A stretch of DNA of 64,000 nt, taken from assembly GCF_017353185.1 (NCBI RefSeq), contig NZ_JAFMYV010000015.1:1-64000 (forward strand), in the 5' to 3' direction. Position numbers and translations under genes: made by a program. Positions 24,804 to 34,600 of this stretch are shown here, piece by piece. The DNA is from Fibrella rubiginis. Its GTDB lineage: Bacteria; Bacteroidota; Bacteroidia; Cytophagales; Spirosomataceae. Each line of letters opens with the position of its first letter. Positions within the stretch are counted from its first letter, which is position 1. The notes beneath the pieces were generated by a model. It was given only the letters and a program-made list of their open reading frames with translations, was not told the origin of the DNA and ran no database searches.

Positions 24804-27800
24804 TCAGGGTTTAAGTACTCTAGCACGTTGAGACTGCTTGCTAGTGGTTGCTTGAAGTAAATATACTCCGGTAGTGAGGTCGCTGACCATCCATACAACC
24901 GATTGTTTCTGAGCGGTATGTTGCCATGCCTGCTGACGAACTGTTCGGCCTTGCATATCTACTAACTGCACGGTTAGTGCTTGTCCTTCCGCACCGGTGA
25001 TGGTAGCCTGTAGTTGGTTGTCTTCCAGTGGGTTAGGAGTCAGAATGATAGTTAATGGCGGGGTGTCTTCCGCCCTTCCCACCCGACCGCCGCAGTTGCC
25101 CAGTACCACGGCAAACGGCCCTGACCAGGTGAAGCTGCCGTCGGCGGCGAAGACTTTGCAGTAGAAGCTGGCATTGGTCTGCGCACTCACCAGCGTGAGG
25201 CTGGCCGTGGCGGTGCCCCGCTGTACGCCGACTACGTCGAGGAGCTTGTTGGCCGCCGTCTGCCCGTTTTTGTACCACTCGTAGCGGGTGCCTGTCGGAA
25301 AGACGTTCATCACCACCTGACTGCCCCGGCAAAGGGTCTGGCTGGTGGGGGGTAGGGGTGAGAGCACCGTCAGGCTGAAGACCACCGCCGGGCTGGCACA
25401 GCCTTGTGGCGAGGTCTGGATGGCCGAGAAGGTTTGCACCCCGACAGTGCTGATATCGGCCAGTGGCGGGCTGACCAGGCCCAACGCCCCCCGGAAGGTG
25501 AGCGTGTTGGGTGGCGTAGCGGCCACGACCAGGCTCGTCAGATTGAAGGGTGTGTTGTTGACCAGCGTGGTGAAGGAAGCCCCCGGCGCAAGCGTGGGTG
25601 CCGATGGCAGGGGGTTGATCGTCACCGACGATGTACCCGTGGCCGTGCAGCCATTGCTGCCCGTGACCACCACCGTATATGTACCTGACCGCGAGACAAA
25701 CGCCGTGTTGCTGCTGCCGCTCTGGCTCAGGCCCGGCCCGCTGAAGGCGTAGGTGGTGCCACCCGCTGCCGCCGTGAGCGTGACGTTGTTGGGGGAGCAG
25801 ACCGACACACTGGCCGGGCTGAGCGTAGCCGCAGGCGGAGTATTGACCGTCACACTCACCAGACTGGTACTGACTATCGGCATGGGACTGAGGGCATCGG
25901 CCACCGTGATGGTCAGCGTCTGCACCCCCGACACGCCTGCTCCCGCCGAGGCTGACACCGCCGAGGTAGACGTACCTGACAGGGTTATGCCCGCCGGGGC
26001 CACCCAGGTGTAGCTATAAGGCGAAACTCCGCCCGAAGCCGTTACGGACAGCCCCACCGAGCTACCCGCGCAAACGGGGTTGGGCGCAGCACTTGTGAGC
26101 AGCGTGAGGCTAAACGGCCCCTGATACTCCACCGCGCCCATATCGACCTGACCCCGGACGATGCGGGGGTTGCCTGCCAAATCGGTAGCAGGCAGGGCCG
26201 TAGCTGAGTAGGGGCCGGTAGCGACAGTCTGGCTGGCGGGGTTGCCCGCGTTGATGGCTGGTGAACCTACCGCTAAGGCGACCGTTGCCGTGCTGGCAAA
26301 GGGCGACGTGCTGGTTGTCAAATTGTTAGAGCCAGTATAGCCCGTGACGGTGTTGTCAAACAGTGAGTAGCTGGCCGTGAGGGTACTGTTGTTGTTGTTG
26401 AAGATGGTGTTGCTGCCCCCATTGCCCCATAGCATACAGTTGGTCAGCGTGGGGCCGGTCGGCGTTCCGATGCTGCTGGTGTTGTAGATGGCCCCGCCGT
26501 TGGAAGAAGCCGAATTGCTCTGAAAGCTACAGTTGGTCAGCGCGGGGCTGCTGCTACTCTGATTGAAAATGGCCCCGCCGTCAGAAGAAGCTATATTGCT
26601 GAGGAAGCTACAGTTGGTCAGCGTGAGGATGGTGTTACTCTGATTGAAAATGGCCCCGCCATGTCGAGAGGTCGAATTGCCCTGAAAGCTACAGTTGGTC
26701 AGCGTGAGGTTGCCAAGGTTAAAGATGACCCCGCCAAATAAAGAAGCCGCATTAGTCAGGAAGCTACAGTTATTGATAGAAGGAGAGGAGGCATAAGTAT
26801 ATATACCCCCTCCATTTTCTGCATTATTAGCAGTGAACAGGCAGTTCGTCACAACCGGGGAGCCAGCATTATTCAACAAAAGCCCACCACCAGAATTACT
26901 TCCTCCCACACCGTTGACGCCTGGAATAATGCGGGAGGTAGCCGCACCGCCCGTAATGACAAAGCCATCCAGCACGGCGGTACTAGTCAGGCCGCTATTG
27001 CTGTTGTTGATGACGTGGTAGGAGTTGTCGGTGTTGTTGCCCGCCGTGCCGATGTCGCCACTGAGCGTGCTGCTGCTGGGATTTCCCGAAACAGGGTTTA
27101 TCGCGGGGCGTTGGCTCAGAGCCGTTTCGTTGCCTACGAAGCCGCCGTAGATGGCTACGCCGTTTTTCATCGAAAAGCTGATGGTACGGCTGTCGGGGCC
27201 GGTTGTGGTGGTGGGCTTGTACGTCCCGGCCGCCACCCAGATTTCGGTCAGGCTTTGCGAGCAGGGATAGGTCAGCGCGTTTTGGAGGTCTTTGAAGGCC
27301 GTCGCCCACGTTAGCCCGTCGCCATCGGGGGTCGTCTGGCTGGCGGCCACGTACAAGCGCGTAGGGAAGGTGCATTGGTATTCTACCGCGCCCATGTCTA
27401 CACGCCCTTGCGCGATGCGGGGGTTGCCCGCCAAATCGGTAGCAGGCAGGGCCGCAGCTGAGTAGGGGCCAGTGGCCGCCGTCTGGCTGGCGGGGTTGCC
27501 TGCGTTGATGGCTGGGGAGACGACAGCCAGAGCCACCGTGGCGGTGCTGGCAAAGGGCGAGGTAGCTGTAGTGAGGTTACCCGGCCCGCTGATGTTCACG
27601 TTGGTCGCGTTATCGAACAGACTGTAGGTGGCCGAGGCTCCTACAGCATTATCATTGAAGACCGTGTTGCCACCTCCGTTGTTCCACAGGATACAGTTGG
27701 TCAGCACCGGTCTCGATTGACCACCACTCGCAACGTTGTACATCGCCCCGCCGGTGGGAGCCGTATTGCTTTGCAACGAGCAGTTGGTCAGCACTGGATA

Positions 27801-29516
27801 CGATTGACCATCAGTCCCAACGTTGTAGAGTGCGCCGCCTCGTTGGGTCGCCGAATTGGCTTGGAAGGCGCAGTTGGTCAGCACCGGACTCGATACGCCC
27901 CAAGTCCCATTGTTGAGCATCGCCCCGCATAATCTTGCCGTATTGTCTTGCAGTGAGCAGTTAATCAGCACCGGACTCGATACGCCGAAAAACCCATCGT
28001 TGAACATAGCCCCGCCTTCGCTGGTAGCCGTATTGCTTTGCAGCACACAGTTGGTCAGTACCGGACTCGATACGCCGGAAAACCCATTGTTGAACATCGC
28101 CCCGCCTGATAAAGCCGTATTGCCGATCAGCGAGCAGTTTTGGAAACTGGGGCTGCACACCGACCTATAGCCGTCGTCGTTATAGACCCCACCGCCGTTA
28201 GTGTTCCCACCCCCATTGGCGTTCCCCCCCGTAACCACAAAACCATCGAGCAGGGCCGTATTGGTCAGCCCCGCCGGGTTGCTGATGACGTGGTAGGAGT
28301 TGTCGGTGTTGTTGCCCGCCGTGCCGATGTCGCCACTGAGCGTGCTGCTGCTGGGGTTTCCCAAAACAGGGTTTATCGCGGGGCGTTGGCTCAGGGCCGT
28401 TTCGTTGCCTACGAAGCCGCCGTAGATGGCTACGCCGTTTTTCATCGAAAAGCTGATGGTACGGCTGTCGGGGCCGGTCGTGGTGGTGGGTTTGTAGGTC
28501 CCGGCGGCCACCCAGATTTCGGTGATGCTGGCGTAGGTGTTGGCCGCCGCGAGGCCTTCGGTCAGCGTTTTGAACGCCTGCCCCCAGGTGCTGCCGTCAC
28601 CACTGCTCCCCACTGCCTGATTGACGTGCACCCGGGTAATGGGCGTGTTGATACAGCCGCCACTCGCCGGGGCGCAGGCATCGAGCGTGCCGGGGTTATT
28701 GTCATCGCAGTTTTTCGGTACATATACACATCCCCCCGCAGCCCTGTCGCAATAGTCAGTGGTACAGCGGTTGTTGTCGTCGCAGGTGCGGGGCGTATTG
28801 ACGCATTGGCCGTTGGTGCATTGGTCGGTCGTACAGGCGTTGCTGTCGTCGCAATTGGCATCAGTGGTGCAGGCCAGACCGGTTTGGGTGAGTTGCCGGT
28901 TTGTGGGGGGCAGCAGGTTGCCGTCGTAGCGTTCGCCATCCAGAAACAGGCTGGGCGAACTACGTACCTGCCGGGCCTGGGTTTGCTGGCTGTGCCTCGC
29001 CAGCCGGTCCTGCGCCGTCTCCTGTTGGGTCAACTGCGTTACCTCGGCCACGTCGAGGCCCACTTGCCGGGCGGCCTGTTGCCAGTCGTCGGTCTGGTAG
29101 TTGGTGGCCCGCGCCGCGAGGTAAGCCAGCCACCGGGCTGGGAATCGGTCGGCAATCACTAACTGCCGTACGTTTTCGGCCACCTCCGTTGGCCCGTGCA
29201 AACTGCGGTAGGGTTGCAAGCTGCTTGGTGCCGCCGGGGCCACGATGTAGTAAAGCTGGAAATGGAGGCGGCTGCCAAATTCGTCGAGCAGGGGTATCAG
29301 GGCGGTTTCGGCCTGCACGCCAAAGGGACATTGGCTCATCACAAACAACTCGACGTTGAGCGTAGGCTGCGTCCTTAATTTGTCGATGATGTGCTGGCGC
29401 AGGGGGCTGTGCGGCGCGGGCGGGGCCGGGGTTGGGCCAGCCAGGACTACAGGCGAGGTCAGCAACAGGAATAGCGCAGGGGCCAGCCAGCGGAGGAGGT
29501 AACGAAGGGGGCGCAT
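24804..29516 (-). CDS. Giant secreted protein: thioredoxin-like + Cys-rich repeats + two beta-helix units + T9SS tail
   Basis: 1570 residues. Order: signal peptide (1-26); thioredoxin/DsbA-like domain (about 50-205) with MSQCPFG (Cys 63), where the second Cys of CxxC is Gly, and SSPSLFLDGERY near 187; Cys-rich CDDNNxCTTDxC repeats (about 215-285); two beta-helix units (about 305-705 and 722-1138), each opening with EIWVAAGTYKPTTTTGPDSR and IYGGFVGNETALSQRP and carrying GGAMFNNG/GGAIFNQS-type repeats like chlamydial polymorphic proteins; Ig/PKD-like segments (1139-1372); a TAANKLLDVVGVQ module; and a T9SS-type sorting domain (about 1485-1570; LTPNPLEDNQL, VYLLQATTSKQ). Probably cell-surface or secreted and adhesin-like. 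The fused redox-like domain is unusual. It follows an AraC-type regulator and precedes the curlin-like gene. Confidence 0.88.
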   Translation of the reverse strand: MRPLRYLLRWLAPALFLLLTSPVVLAGPTPAPPAPHSPLRQHIIDKLRTQPTLNVELFVMSQCPFGVQAETALIPLLDEFGSRLHFQLYYIVAPAAPSSLQPYRSLHGPTEVAENVRQLVIADRFPARWLAYLAARATNYQTDDWQQAARQVGLDVAEVTQLTQQETAQDRLARHSQQTQARQVRSSPSLFLDGERYDGNLLPPTNRQLTQTGLACTTDANCDDSNACTTDQCTNGQCVNTPRTCDDNNRCTTDYCDRAAGGCVYVPKNCDDNNPGTLDACAPASGGCINTPITRVHVNQAVGSSGDGSTWGQAFKTLTEGLAAANTYASITEIWVAAGTYKPTTTTGPDSRTISFSMKNGVAIYGGFVGNETALSQRPAINPVLGNPSSSTLSGDIGTAGNNTDNSYHVISNPAGLTNTALLDGFVVTGGNANGGGNTNGGGVYNDDGYRSVCSPSFQNCSLIGNTALSGGAMFNNGFSGVSSPVLTNCVLQSNTATSEGGAMFNDGFFGVSSPVLINCSLQDNTARLCGAMLNNGTWGVSSPVLTNCAFQANSATQRGGALYNVGTDGQSYPVLTNCSLQSNTAPTGGAMYNVASGGQSRPVLTNCILWNNGGGNTVFNDNAVGASATYSLFDNATNVNISGPGNLTTATSPFASTATVALAVVSPAINAGNPASQTAATGPYSAAALPATDLAGNPRIAQGRVDMGAVEYQCTFPTRLYVAASQTTPDGDGLTWATAFKDLQNALTYPCSQSLTEIWVAAGTYKPTTTTGPDSRTISFSMKNGVAIYGGFVGNETALSQRPAINPVSGNPSSSTLSGDIGTAGNNTDNSYHVINNSNSGLTSTAVLDGFVITGGAATSRIIPGVNGVGGSNSGGGLLLNNAGSPVVTNCLFTANNAENGGGIYTYASSPSINNCSFLTNAASLFGGVIFNLGNLTLTNCSFQGNSTSRHGGAIFNQSNTILTLTNCSFLSNIASSDGGAIFNQSSSSPALTNCSFQSNSASSNGGAIYNTSSIGTPTGPTLTNCMLWGNGGSNTIFNNNNSTLTASYSLFDNTVTGYTGSNNLTTSTSPFASTATVALAVGSPAINAGNPASQTVATGPYSATALPATDLAGNPRIVRGQVDMGAVEYQGPFSLTLLTSAAPNPVCAGSSVGLSVTASGGVSPYSYTWVAPAGITLSGTSTSAVSASAGAGVSGVQTLTITVADALSPMPIVSTSLVSVTVNTPPAATLSPASVSVCSPNNVTLTAAAGGTTYAFSGPGLSQSGSSNTAFVSRSGTYTVVVTGSNGCTATGTSSVTINPLPSAPTLAPGASFTTLVNNTPFNLTSLVVAATPPNTLTFRGALGLVSPPLADISTVGVQTFSAIQTSPQGCASPAVVFSLTVLSPLPPTSQTLCRGSQVVMNVFPTGTRYEWYKNGQTAANKLLDVVGVQRGTATASLTLVSAQTNASFYCKVFAADGSFTWSGPFAVVLGNCGGRVGRAEDTPPLTIILTPNPLEDNQLQATITGAEGQALTVQLVDMQGRTVRQQAWQHTAQKQSVVWMVSDLTTGVYLLQATTSKQSQRARVLKP

Positions 29517-29580
29517 AGGTGTGAAAGGTTCATGGGGCGTTGGGGGTGGGGCAAAGCTCTACAGCAGCCTGCCAACGGCT

Positions 29581-29640
29581 GTGTGATAGTTGGTCAATCT
29601 TGTGTAATAGCTGGTCAACTTGTGTAGTATTTGGTCAAAG
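29581..29640. repeat. Three 20-bp direct repeats upstream of the 1570-aa gene
   Basis: Three head-to-tail imperfect copies start at 29581, 29601 and 29621, consensus TGTGTARTARYTGGTCAAnt (minus strand TTGACCA every 20 bp). The third overlaps the stop codon of the AraC-type regulator. Spacing of exactly two helical turns on one DNA face suits an activator array 65-125 bp before the giant gene's ATG. Confidence 0.7.
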
Positions 29641-31503
29641 CAGCCCGACGCGCCGCAACACCGCCTCGAAACGGGGGTTGCCGTGCAGAAACGCGAACAG
29701 GGGCGACACCTTGAGGTAGTAAGGCAGCTGGCCGCCGTTGGCTCCGCGTTCGAGGTAGGCCAAACATCGGTCGGTGTCGCCCAGCCCAGCGTAGGTGGTG
29801 GCCCGATTGGCGTACTCGTCGGGCGTATCGGGCAGGCTATCCAGGCAAGCCTGCGCCCGTGCCGATTGGCCCAGCCGCCCATAGCAATAGGCGATCATGG
29901 ATGGGTAAGCAGTGGTGGCCGAATTAAGCTGATGCCCCTGCTCGAAAGCATGAAGGGCGGGACCATATTGCCGCAGGTTGATGTAGTAGACACCCCTCAT
30001 CCAGTATAGGGCGGCAAACCGGCTGTGCAACCGTTGCCCTTCGGCCAGAGCGGCCCGCGCTTCGGTCATGCGGTGAGCGGCCACCAGGTTGCCAATGTGG
30101 CCCATCAGAATCACCGGGTGCAGCGGGTCTACATCGATGGCTTTGGTGCTGTACTGTAAGGCGTTTTCGGTTTGCCCTATCGACCGCAGACTAAGGCTAT
30201 ACCAATAGTTGATGAGCGCGTCGCTGGGTTGGTATTTCAACGCGATACGATACGTCGTCAGGGATTGTTCCCACTTGTTCTGGTCGTGGTAGAGGTTGGC
30301 TAAGATAGCATACGCCATACCACTTTCGGCATTAAACCGGATAGCCGTAAGCACGTCCTTTTCTGCCTTTTTCCAATAGACCGGCGTAGGCCCGTACCCT
30401 TCTATGCCATACAAATAGTAGGCTTCTCCCCGGCTGGCCCAGGCCTCGGCAAAGGTGCTGTCGAGCGCAATCGCCTTATCGAACCGGCGAACGCTCTCGC
30501 GCAGACCGGGTTCGGTACGGTCGCGCAGCAAATACTGCCCTTTCAGGTACTGGTTGTAGGCTTCGGTATGCTGAGTGGGGGCCTGCGTTATTTTCTGGCG
30601 GGTATGCTGGCTCAACTGTTGGCCCAATTCGGCGGCAATCTGGTGGGCGGTCTGGCTCATAAACCCAAACAAGTCGTGGGGTTGCCCCTCGTAGCTGTTG
30701 CTCCACACGGTTCGGTTGTCGGCGGCCAGCACCAGTTCCACCGACACCTTCACGCGCTGTGTCTGCTGGTGCACCTGCCCCGTGAGCAGATACGTTACAC
30801 CCAACTGGCGCGCAATCTGGTCGAGGGGCTGGCTGTTGGGCGTGAAGCGGGATGCCGAGGTGCGCGAAATGACCCGCAGCCCGTCCACGTAGGTCAGTAG
30901 GCCATGAATCTGCTCCATCACCCCCTCGGTATAATATTGGCTGCTGACCGGGCCGAGGTTCTCAAACGGTAGCACGGCTACCGCCACAGGCTGCGTCGCT
31001 TGTGACGGGCGGGTGGCCCACCAACTGCCCGCGCCCGCCAACCCCAGCACCAGCACCCCCAGGGCCAGCCATCGCTTCGGCCAGCGGTGAGACACCGGCA
31101 CCGGGACGGTGGGGGCAGGCGTCGTGAGCGGCGTCGACAGAACCGGCTCCGGTGTGGGCGCAGGAGTAGCTAACAGCCGCTGCTTTCGGTACTCGGTGGG
31201 TGTGCTGCCCTGCCAGTTAGCGAAGTAGCGGCTGAGGTCCTGCGAGGTAGCGAAGCCCACCCGGTCGGCGATTTCGGTCACGCGCAGGTCGGTCGTCTCC
31301 AGCAGCGTTTGGGCCGTTTGGAGGCGGTATTGCCGGATGTATATCGCCAGCGAAAGACCCGTTTGCTCTTTCACGACCCGTGCCAGCGTGGAGCGGCTCA
31401 CGCCCAGGTCGTGGCACAGCCCGTCGATAGAGAGCGTGGCCTTGTCGAGTTGTTGGTCGAGCCGGTGGTTGAACCGGTTCAGTAAGGTATTGTCGGTGAT
31501 CAT
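29635..31503 (-). CDS. Membrane-anchored AraC-family regulator with FlgO-like and TPR domains
   Basis: 622 residues. An AraC helix-turn-helix pair is at the N-terminus (about 20-110; IDGLCHDLGVSRSTLARVVKEQ and VTEIADRVGFATSQDLSRYF). A Pro/Thr linker leads to one membrane segment (about 143-162; LALGVLVLGLAGAGSWW), then a TolB-N/FlgO-like domain (about 175-290; VAVLPFENLGPVSSQYYTEGVMEQI) and a TPR region to the end. DNA-binding inside and sensing domains outside make it a one-component transmembrane regulator (family-based inference). It lies between two giant T9SS genes on the same strand; the 20-bp repeat array starts at its stop codon, suggesting it controls the downstream giant/curlin operon. 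Confidence 0.85.
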   Translation of the reverse strand: MITDNTLLNRFNHRLDQQLDKATLSIDGLCHDLGVSRSTLARVVKEQTGLSLAIYIRQYRLQTAQTLLETTDLRVTEIADRVGFATSQDLSRYFANWQGSTPTEYRKQRLLATPAPTPEPVLSTPLTTPAPTVPVPVSHRWPKRWLALGVLVLGLAGAGSWWATRPSQATQPVAVAVLPFENLGPVSSQYYTEGVMEQIHGLLTYVDGLRVISRTSASRFTPNSQPLDQIARQLGVTYLLTGQVHQQTQRVKVSVELVLAADNRTVWSNSYEGQPHDLFGFMSQTAHQIAAELGQQLSQHTRQKITQAPTQHTEAYNQYLKGQYLLRDRTEPGLRESVRRFDKAIALDSTFAEAWASRGEAYYLYGIEGYGPTPVYWKKAEKDVLTAIRFNAESGMAYAILANLYHDQNKWEQSLTTYRIALKYQPSDALINYWYSLSLRSIGQTENALQYSTKAIDVDPLHPVILMGHIGNLVAAHRMTEARAALAEGQRLHSRFAALYWMRGVYYINLRQYGPALHAFEQGHQLNSATTAYPSMIAYCYGRLGQSARAQACLDSLPDTPDEYANRATTYAGLGDTDRCLAYLERGANGGQLPYYLKVSPLFAFLHGNPRFEAVLRRVGLL

Positions 31504-31644
31504 TTCCGTTGTCGGAAGTGGTCATTAGGTTGTTAACAGACTCGAATCAGTTGTACGATCACAGCGTGGGTAACATTAAACTTACAACCTACCTACTTAT
31601 TAGTCTGTTACCTGGAATTTTTACTTAGCGGTGGCTCGTTATAC

Positions 31645-34600
31645 CTAGGGCTTAATCACCTTAACGCTCTGTTGCCGGCCATTGCTCACCGCCCGCAGCA
31701 GATAGAGGCCAGCGGGCTGGCTGGCCAGGCTCCAGTCAACACCCTGCTCGGCAGCGGCACTTGACCAGCTTTGGTGGTCCACCTCAAGGCCCTGCCCGTC
31801 AAAGAGTTGTACTGTCAGCGGTTGGCCGCCTGCGCCCCCCACTGTGGCGCGTAACTGGTTATTCTCCAGCGGGTTAGGGGCTAAGATGATAGCTAATGGC
31901 GGGGTGTCTTCCGCCCTTCCCACCCGACCGCCGCAGTTGCCCAGTACCACGGCAAACGGCCCTGACCAGGTGAAGCTGCCGTCGGCGGCGAAGACTTTGC
32001 AGTAGAAGCTGGCATTGGTCTGCACACTCACCAGCGTGAGGCTGGCCGTGGTGGTGCCCCGCTGTACGCCGACTACGTCGAGGAGCTTGTTGGCCGCCGT
32101 CTGCCCGTTTTTGTACCACTCATAGCGCACCCCATTGGGCGGCACACTCAGCACTAGCTGACTACCCCGGCAGAGGGTCTGGCTGGTGGGGGGCAGGGGT
32201 GAGAGCACCGTCAGGCTGAAGGGCGTAGCCGGGCTGGTGCAGCCGAACCCGTCGGTCTGCGTCACCGAGAAACTGAACATACCCGCTGAGGCAATCGACG
32301 CATTCGGCGGATTGAGCCAACCGCTCGCGTTGGAGAAACTCAACGTACCCGTGGCTACGACATACTGCGTCAGCGAAACCGTTGCTGGGGCAGGTGCCGC
32401 CGCTACCGTGCGGCTCACGGGAGCCAAGGCGGGCGCGGCGGGCCGGGGCCGTACGGTCAGTACCATCGTGTTGCTGCTGACACTGCCACAAGCCCCCGAC
32501 ACCACGGCGTAGTAGTTGCCCGCGTCGGCAGGGTTGGCGGCGGTGAAGGTGAGGACGTTACTCGTTTTGCCGGTTAAGGCCGAAGCACCTTTGTACCACT
32601 GGTAGGTTAGGTTCGTCCCCGTTGCTGCAACGGGCAGGGCCGATGGCGTGCTGCCTTCGCAAACGCTGACCGAAGCGGGCAGGGCGTTGGTTAGGGTTGT
32701 TACCGCAACGGTGCTAACAGAGATCGAAGCCGTACTCGTGCAGCCATTTGCCCCCGTCACCGTGACCGAATACGTACCTGTGGCGTTTACCGTGGCGGTG
32801 TTGCCTGCGCTGCCGCCAATCTGCGTAGCCCCGTTGCTGAAGGCATAGGTGAAGCTGCCCGTTGGTGTAGCCGAGAGCGTTAAACTCGTTTGCGCGCAGG
32901 TCAACGTACCGGATGGCATAGCTGTGAGGCTAACATTTGTGGGAGCGGTGGTGTTGCTTTCGACCGTCGTAACCGCCGTGCTGGTGCAACCACCCACGCC
33001 CGATACCGTGACGGTATACGTACCCGGCGCACTCACTACGAACGTACCCGTGCTGTTGGTTTGCCCGTTGCTCAACCTATAGCCCGTTACGCCCGATGCT
33101 GTGGCCGTAAGCGTCACCGACGTTTGGCCGCAGGTCAACGTACCCGACGCGCTCAGGCTGACGGCCGGACTAGTCACCGCCGACACGCTCGTTTGAGCCG
33201 TAGCCCGGCACCCGTTGGTATCCGTCACGGTGACCGAGTAGGGATTCGCACCCACTGCCGGCATCACAACGGTCGTGCTGGTGGCCGAACTACCCGTACT
33301 GAAATTATACTGGTATGGACTGATTCCACCCGCACCCGTGGCCGTGAGCGTGACAGACTGCCCAACGCAAACAACTGTGCTCGAGGCGGTCAGAGTGGCC
33401 GTTACGCTGGCGGGCAGTTGCAACTCGACCGCCCCGGCATCGAGGCCGCTACCAAACGTGCGCGGCTGGCCTGCTGCGTCGGTTGCTGGTCCACCAACAA
33501 GGGTGTACGCGTTGGGGTCGGCGAGGTCGATGGCCTGGGCGCAGGGGTTGAGCTGAAGGCTGGTACTGCTCCTGAATGGGTTGCTAGTTTCAAACACGTT
33601 GCCCGTACCGTTGAAGCCGTTTGTGCCCGGTTCGAGTGCGCAGTTGTTGACGGTAGGGGCCTGCCCCAATGAGACGAACGTACCAGCTGCTGCATTTCCC
33701 CAAAAAACGCTATTGCTGAAAACAGGCAACGTTGTGCCCGGCGTAAAGAACGGCGGCACCGACTGGTCGTTAAAATTCACGCTGCTATTGCCCCAAAACG
33801 AACAGTTCACGAACGATGGCGACACTCCACCTACGAGCCGGGCGTAGTTGTAGGCCACACCACCCTGTGTGGCACTATTGCTCACGAAAACGCCATTGGC
33901 AACCATGAAGTTAGCCTCTCCACCCGCGTCGCCGTTGCTGTAGATAGCCCCACCCTGTGACGCCGTATTTCGCTCAAAACGACAGTTAACGGCCCGCCAG
34001 TTAGCGTTGCCATAGTTGAAGGTGTGGTTCATAATCGCTCCGCCAAGCGTGGCCGTATTGCTCACGAACGCCGTGTTTTCGAGGTACGGATTGGTACGCC
34101 CCTGTACCCGCGAATCGTTGTAGATGGCCCCGCCAAGCGGCGCGAAGTTGTTAGTAAACAGTACATTGCGTATTGTTGGGCTGCATACCCACCGCGCATT
34201 GCTGAGTGTAACCTGGTTGGCGTTGTTATACATGCCCCCGCCTGCATCGGTCGCGTAGCCGCCACTTACCACAAACCCGTCGAGGATGTCCGTATTGGTG
34301 ATGCCGTTGCCGTTCAGAATGACGTGGTAGCTGTTGTCGGTGGTGCTCTCGGGATCGCCAATTTCTCCGGATAATGTACTGCTGCTCACCTGACCCAGTG
34401 TCGGGTTCAGGGCGGGCCGTTGGCTGAGCGTCGTTTCGTTTCCCACGAAGCCGCCGTAGATCTTCACGCCGGGTTGCATCGAGAAACTGAGGGCCCGGTT
34501 GCCGTCCTGCGTAGGAACGTACCGGCCCGCCGCTACCCATACCTGCGCCCCGCAACCGATTCCCGCGTTAATTGCCAGTTGCAGATTACGCCCGGCGACG

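Noticed and set aside
28140..29162. 340-codon open frame on the plus strand
   Set aside because: It runs antisense through the 1570-aa gene; its composition mirrors the repeat-rich opposite strand and it has no recognisable domain.
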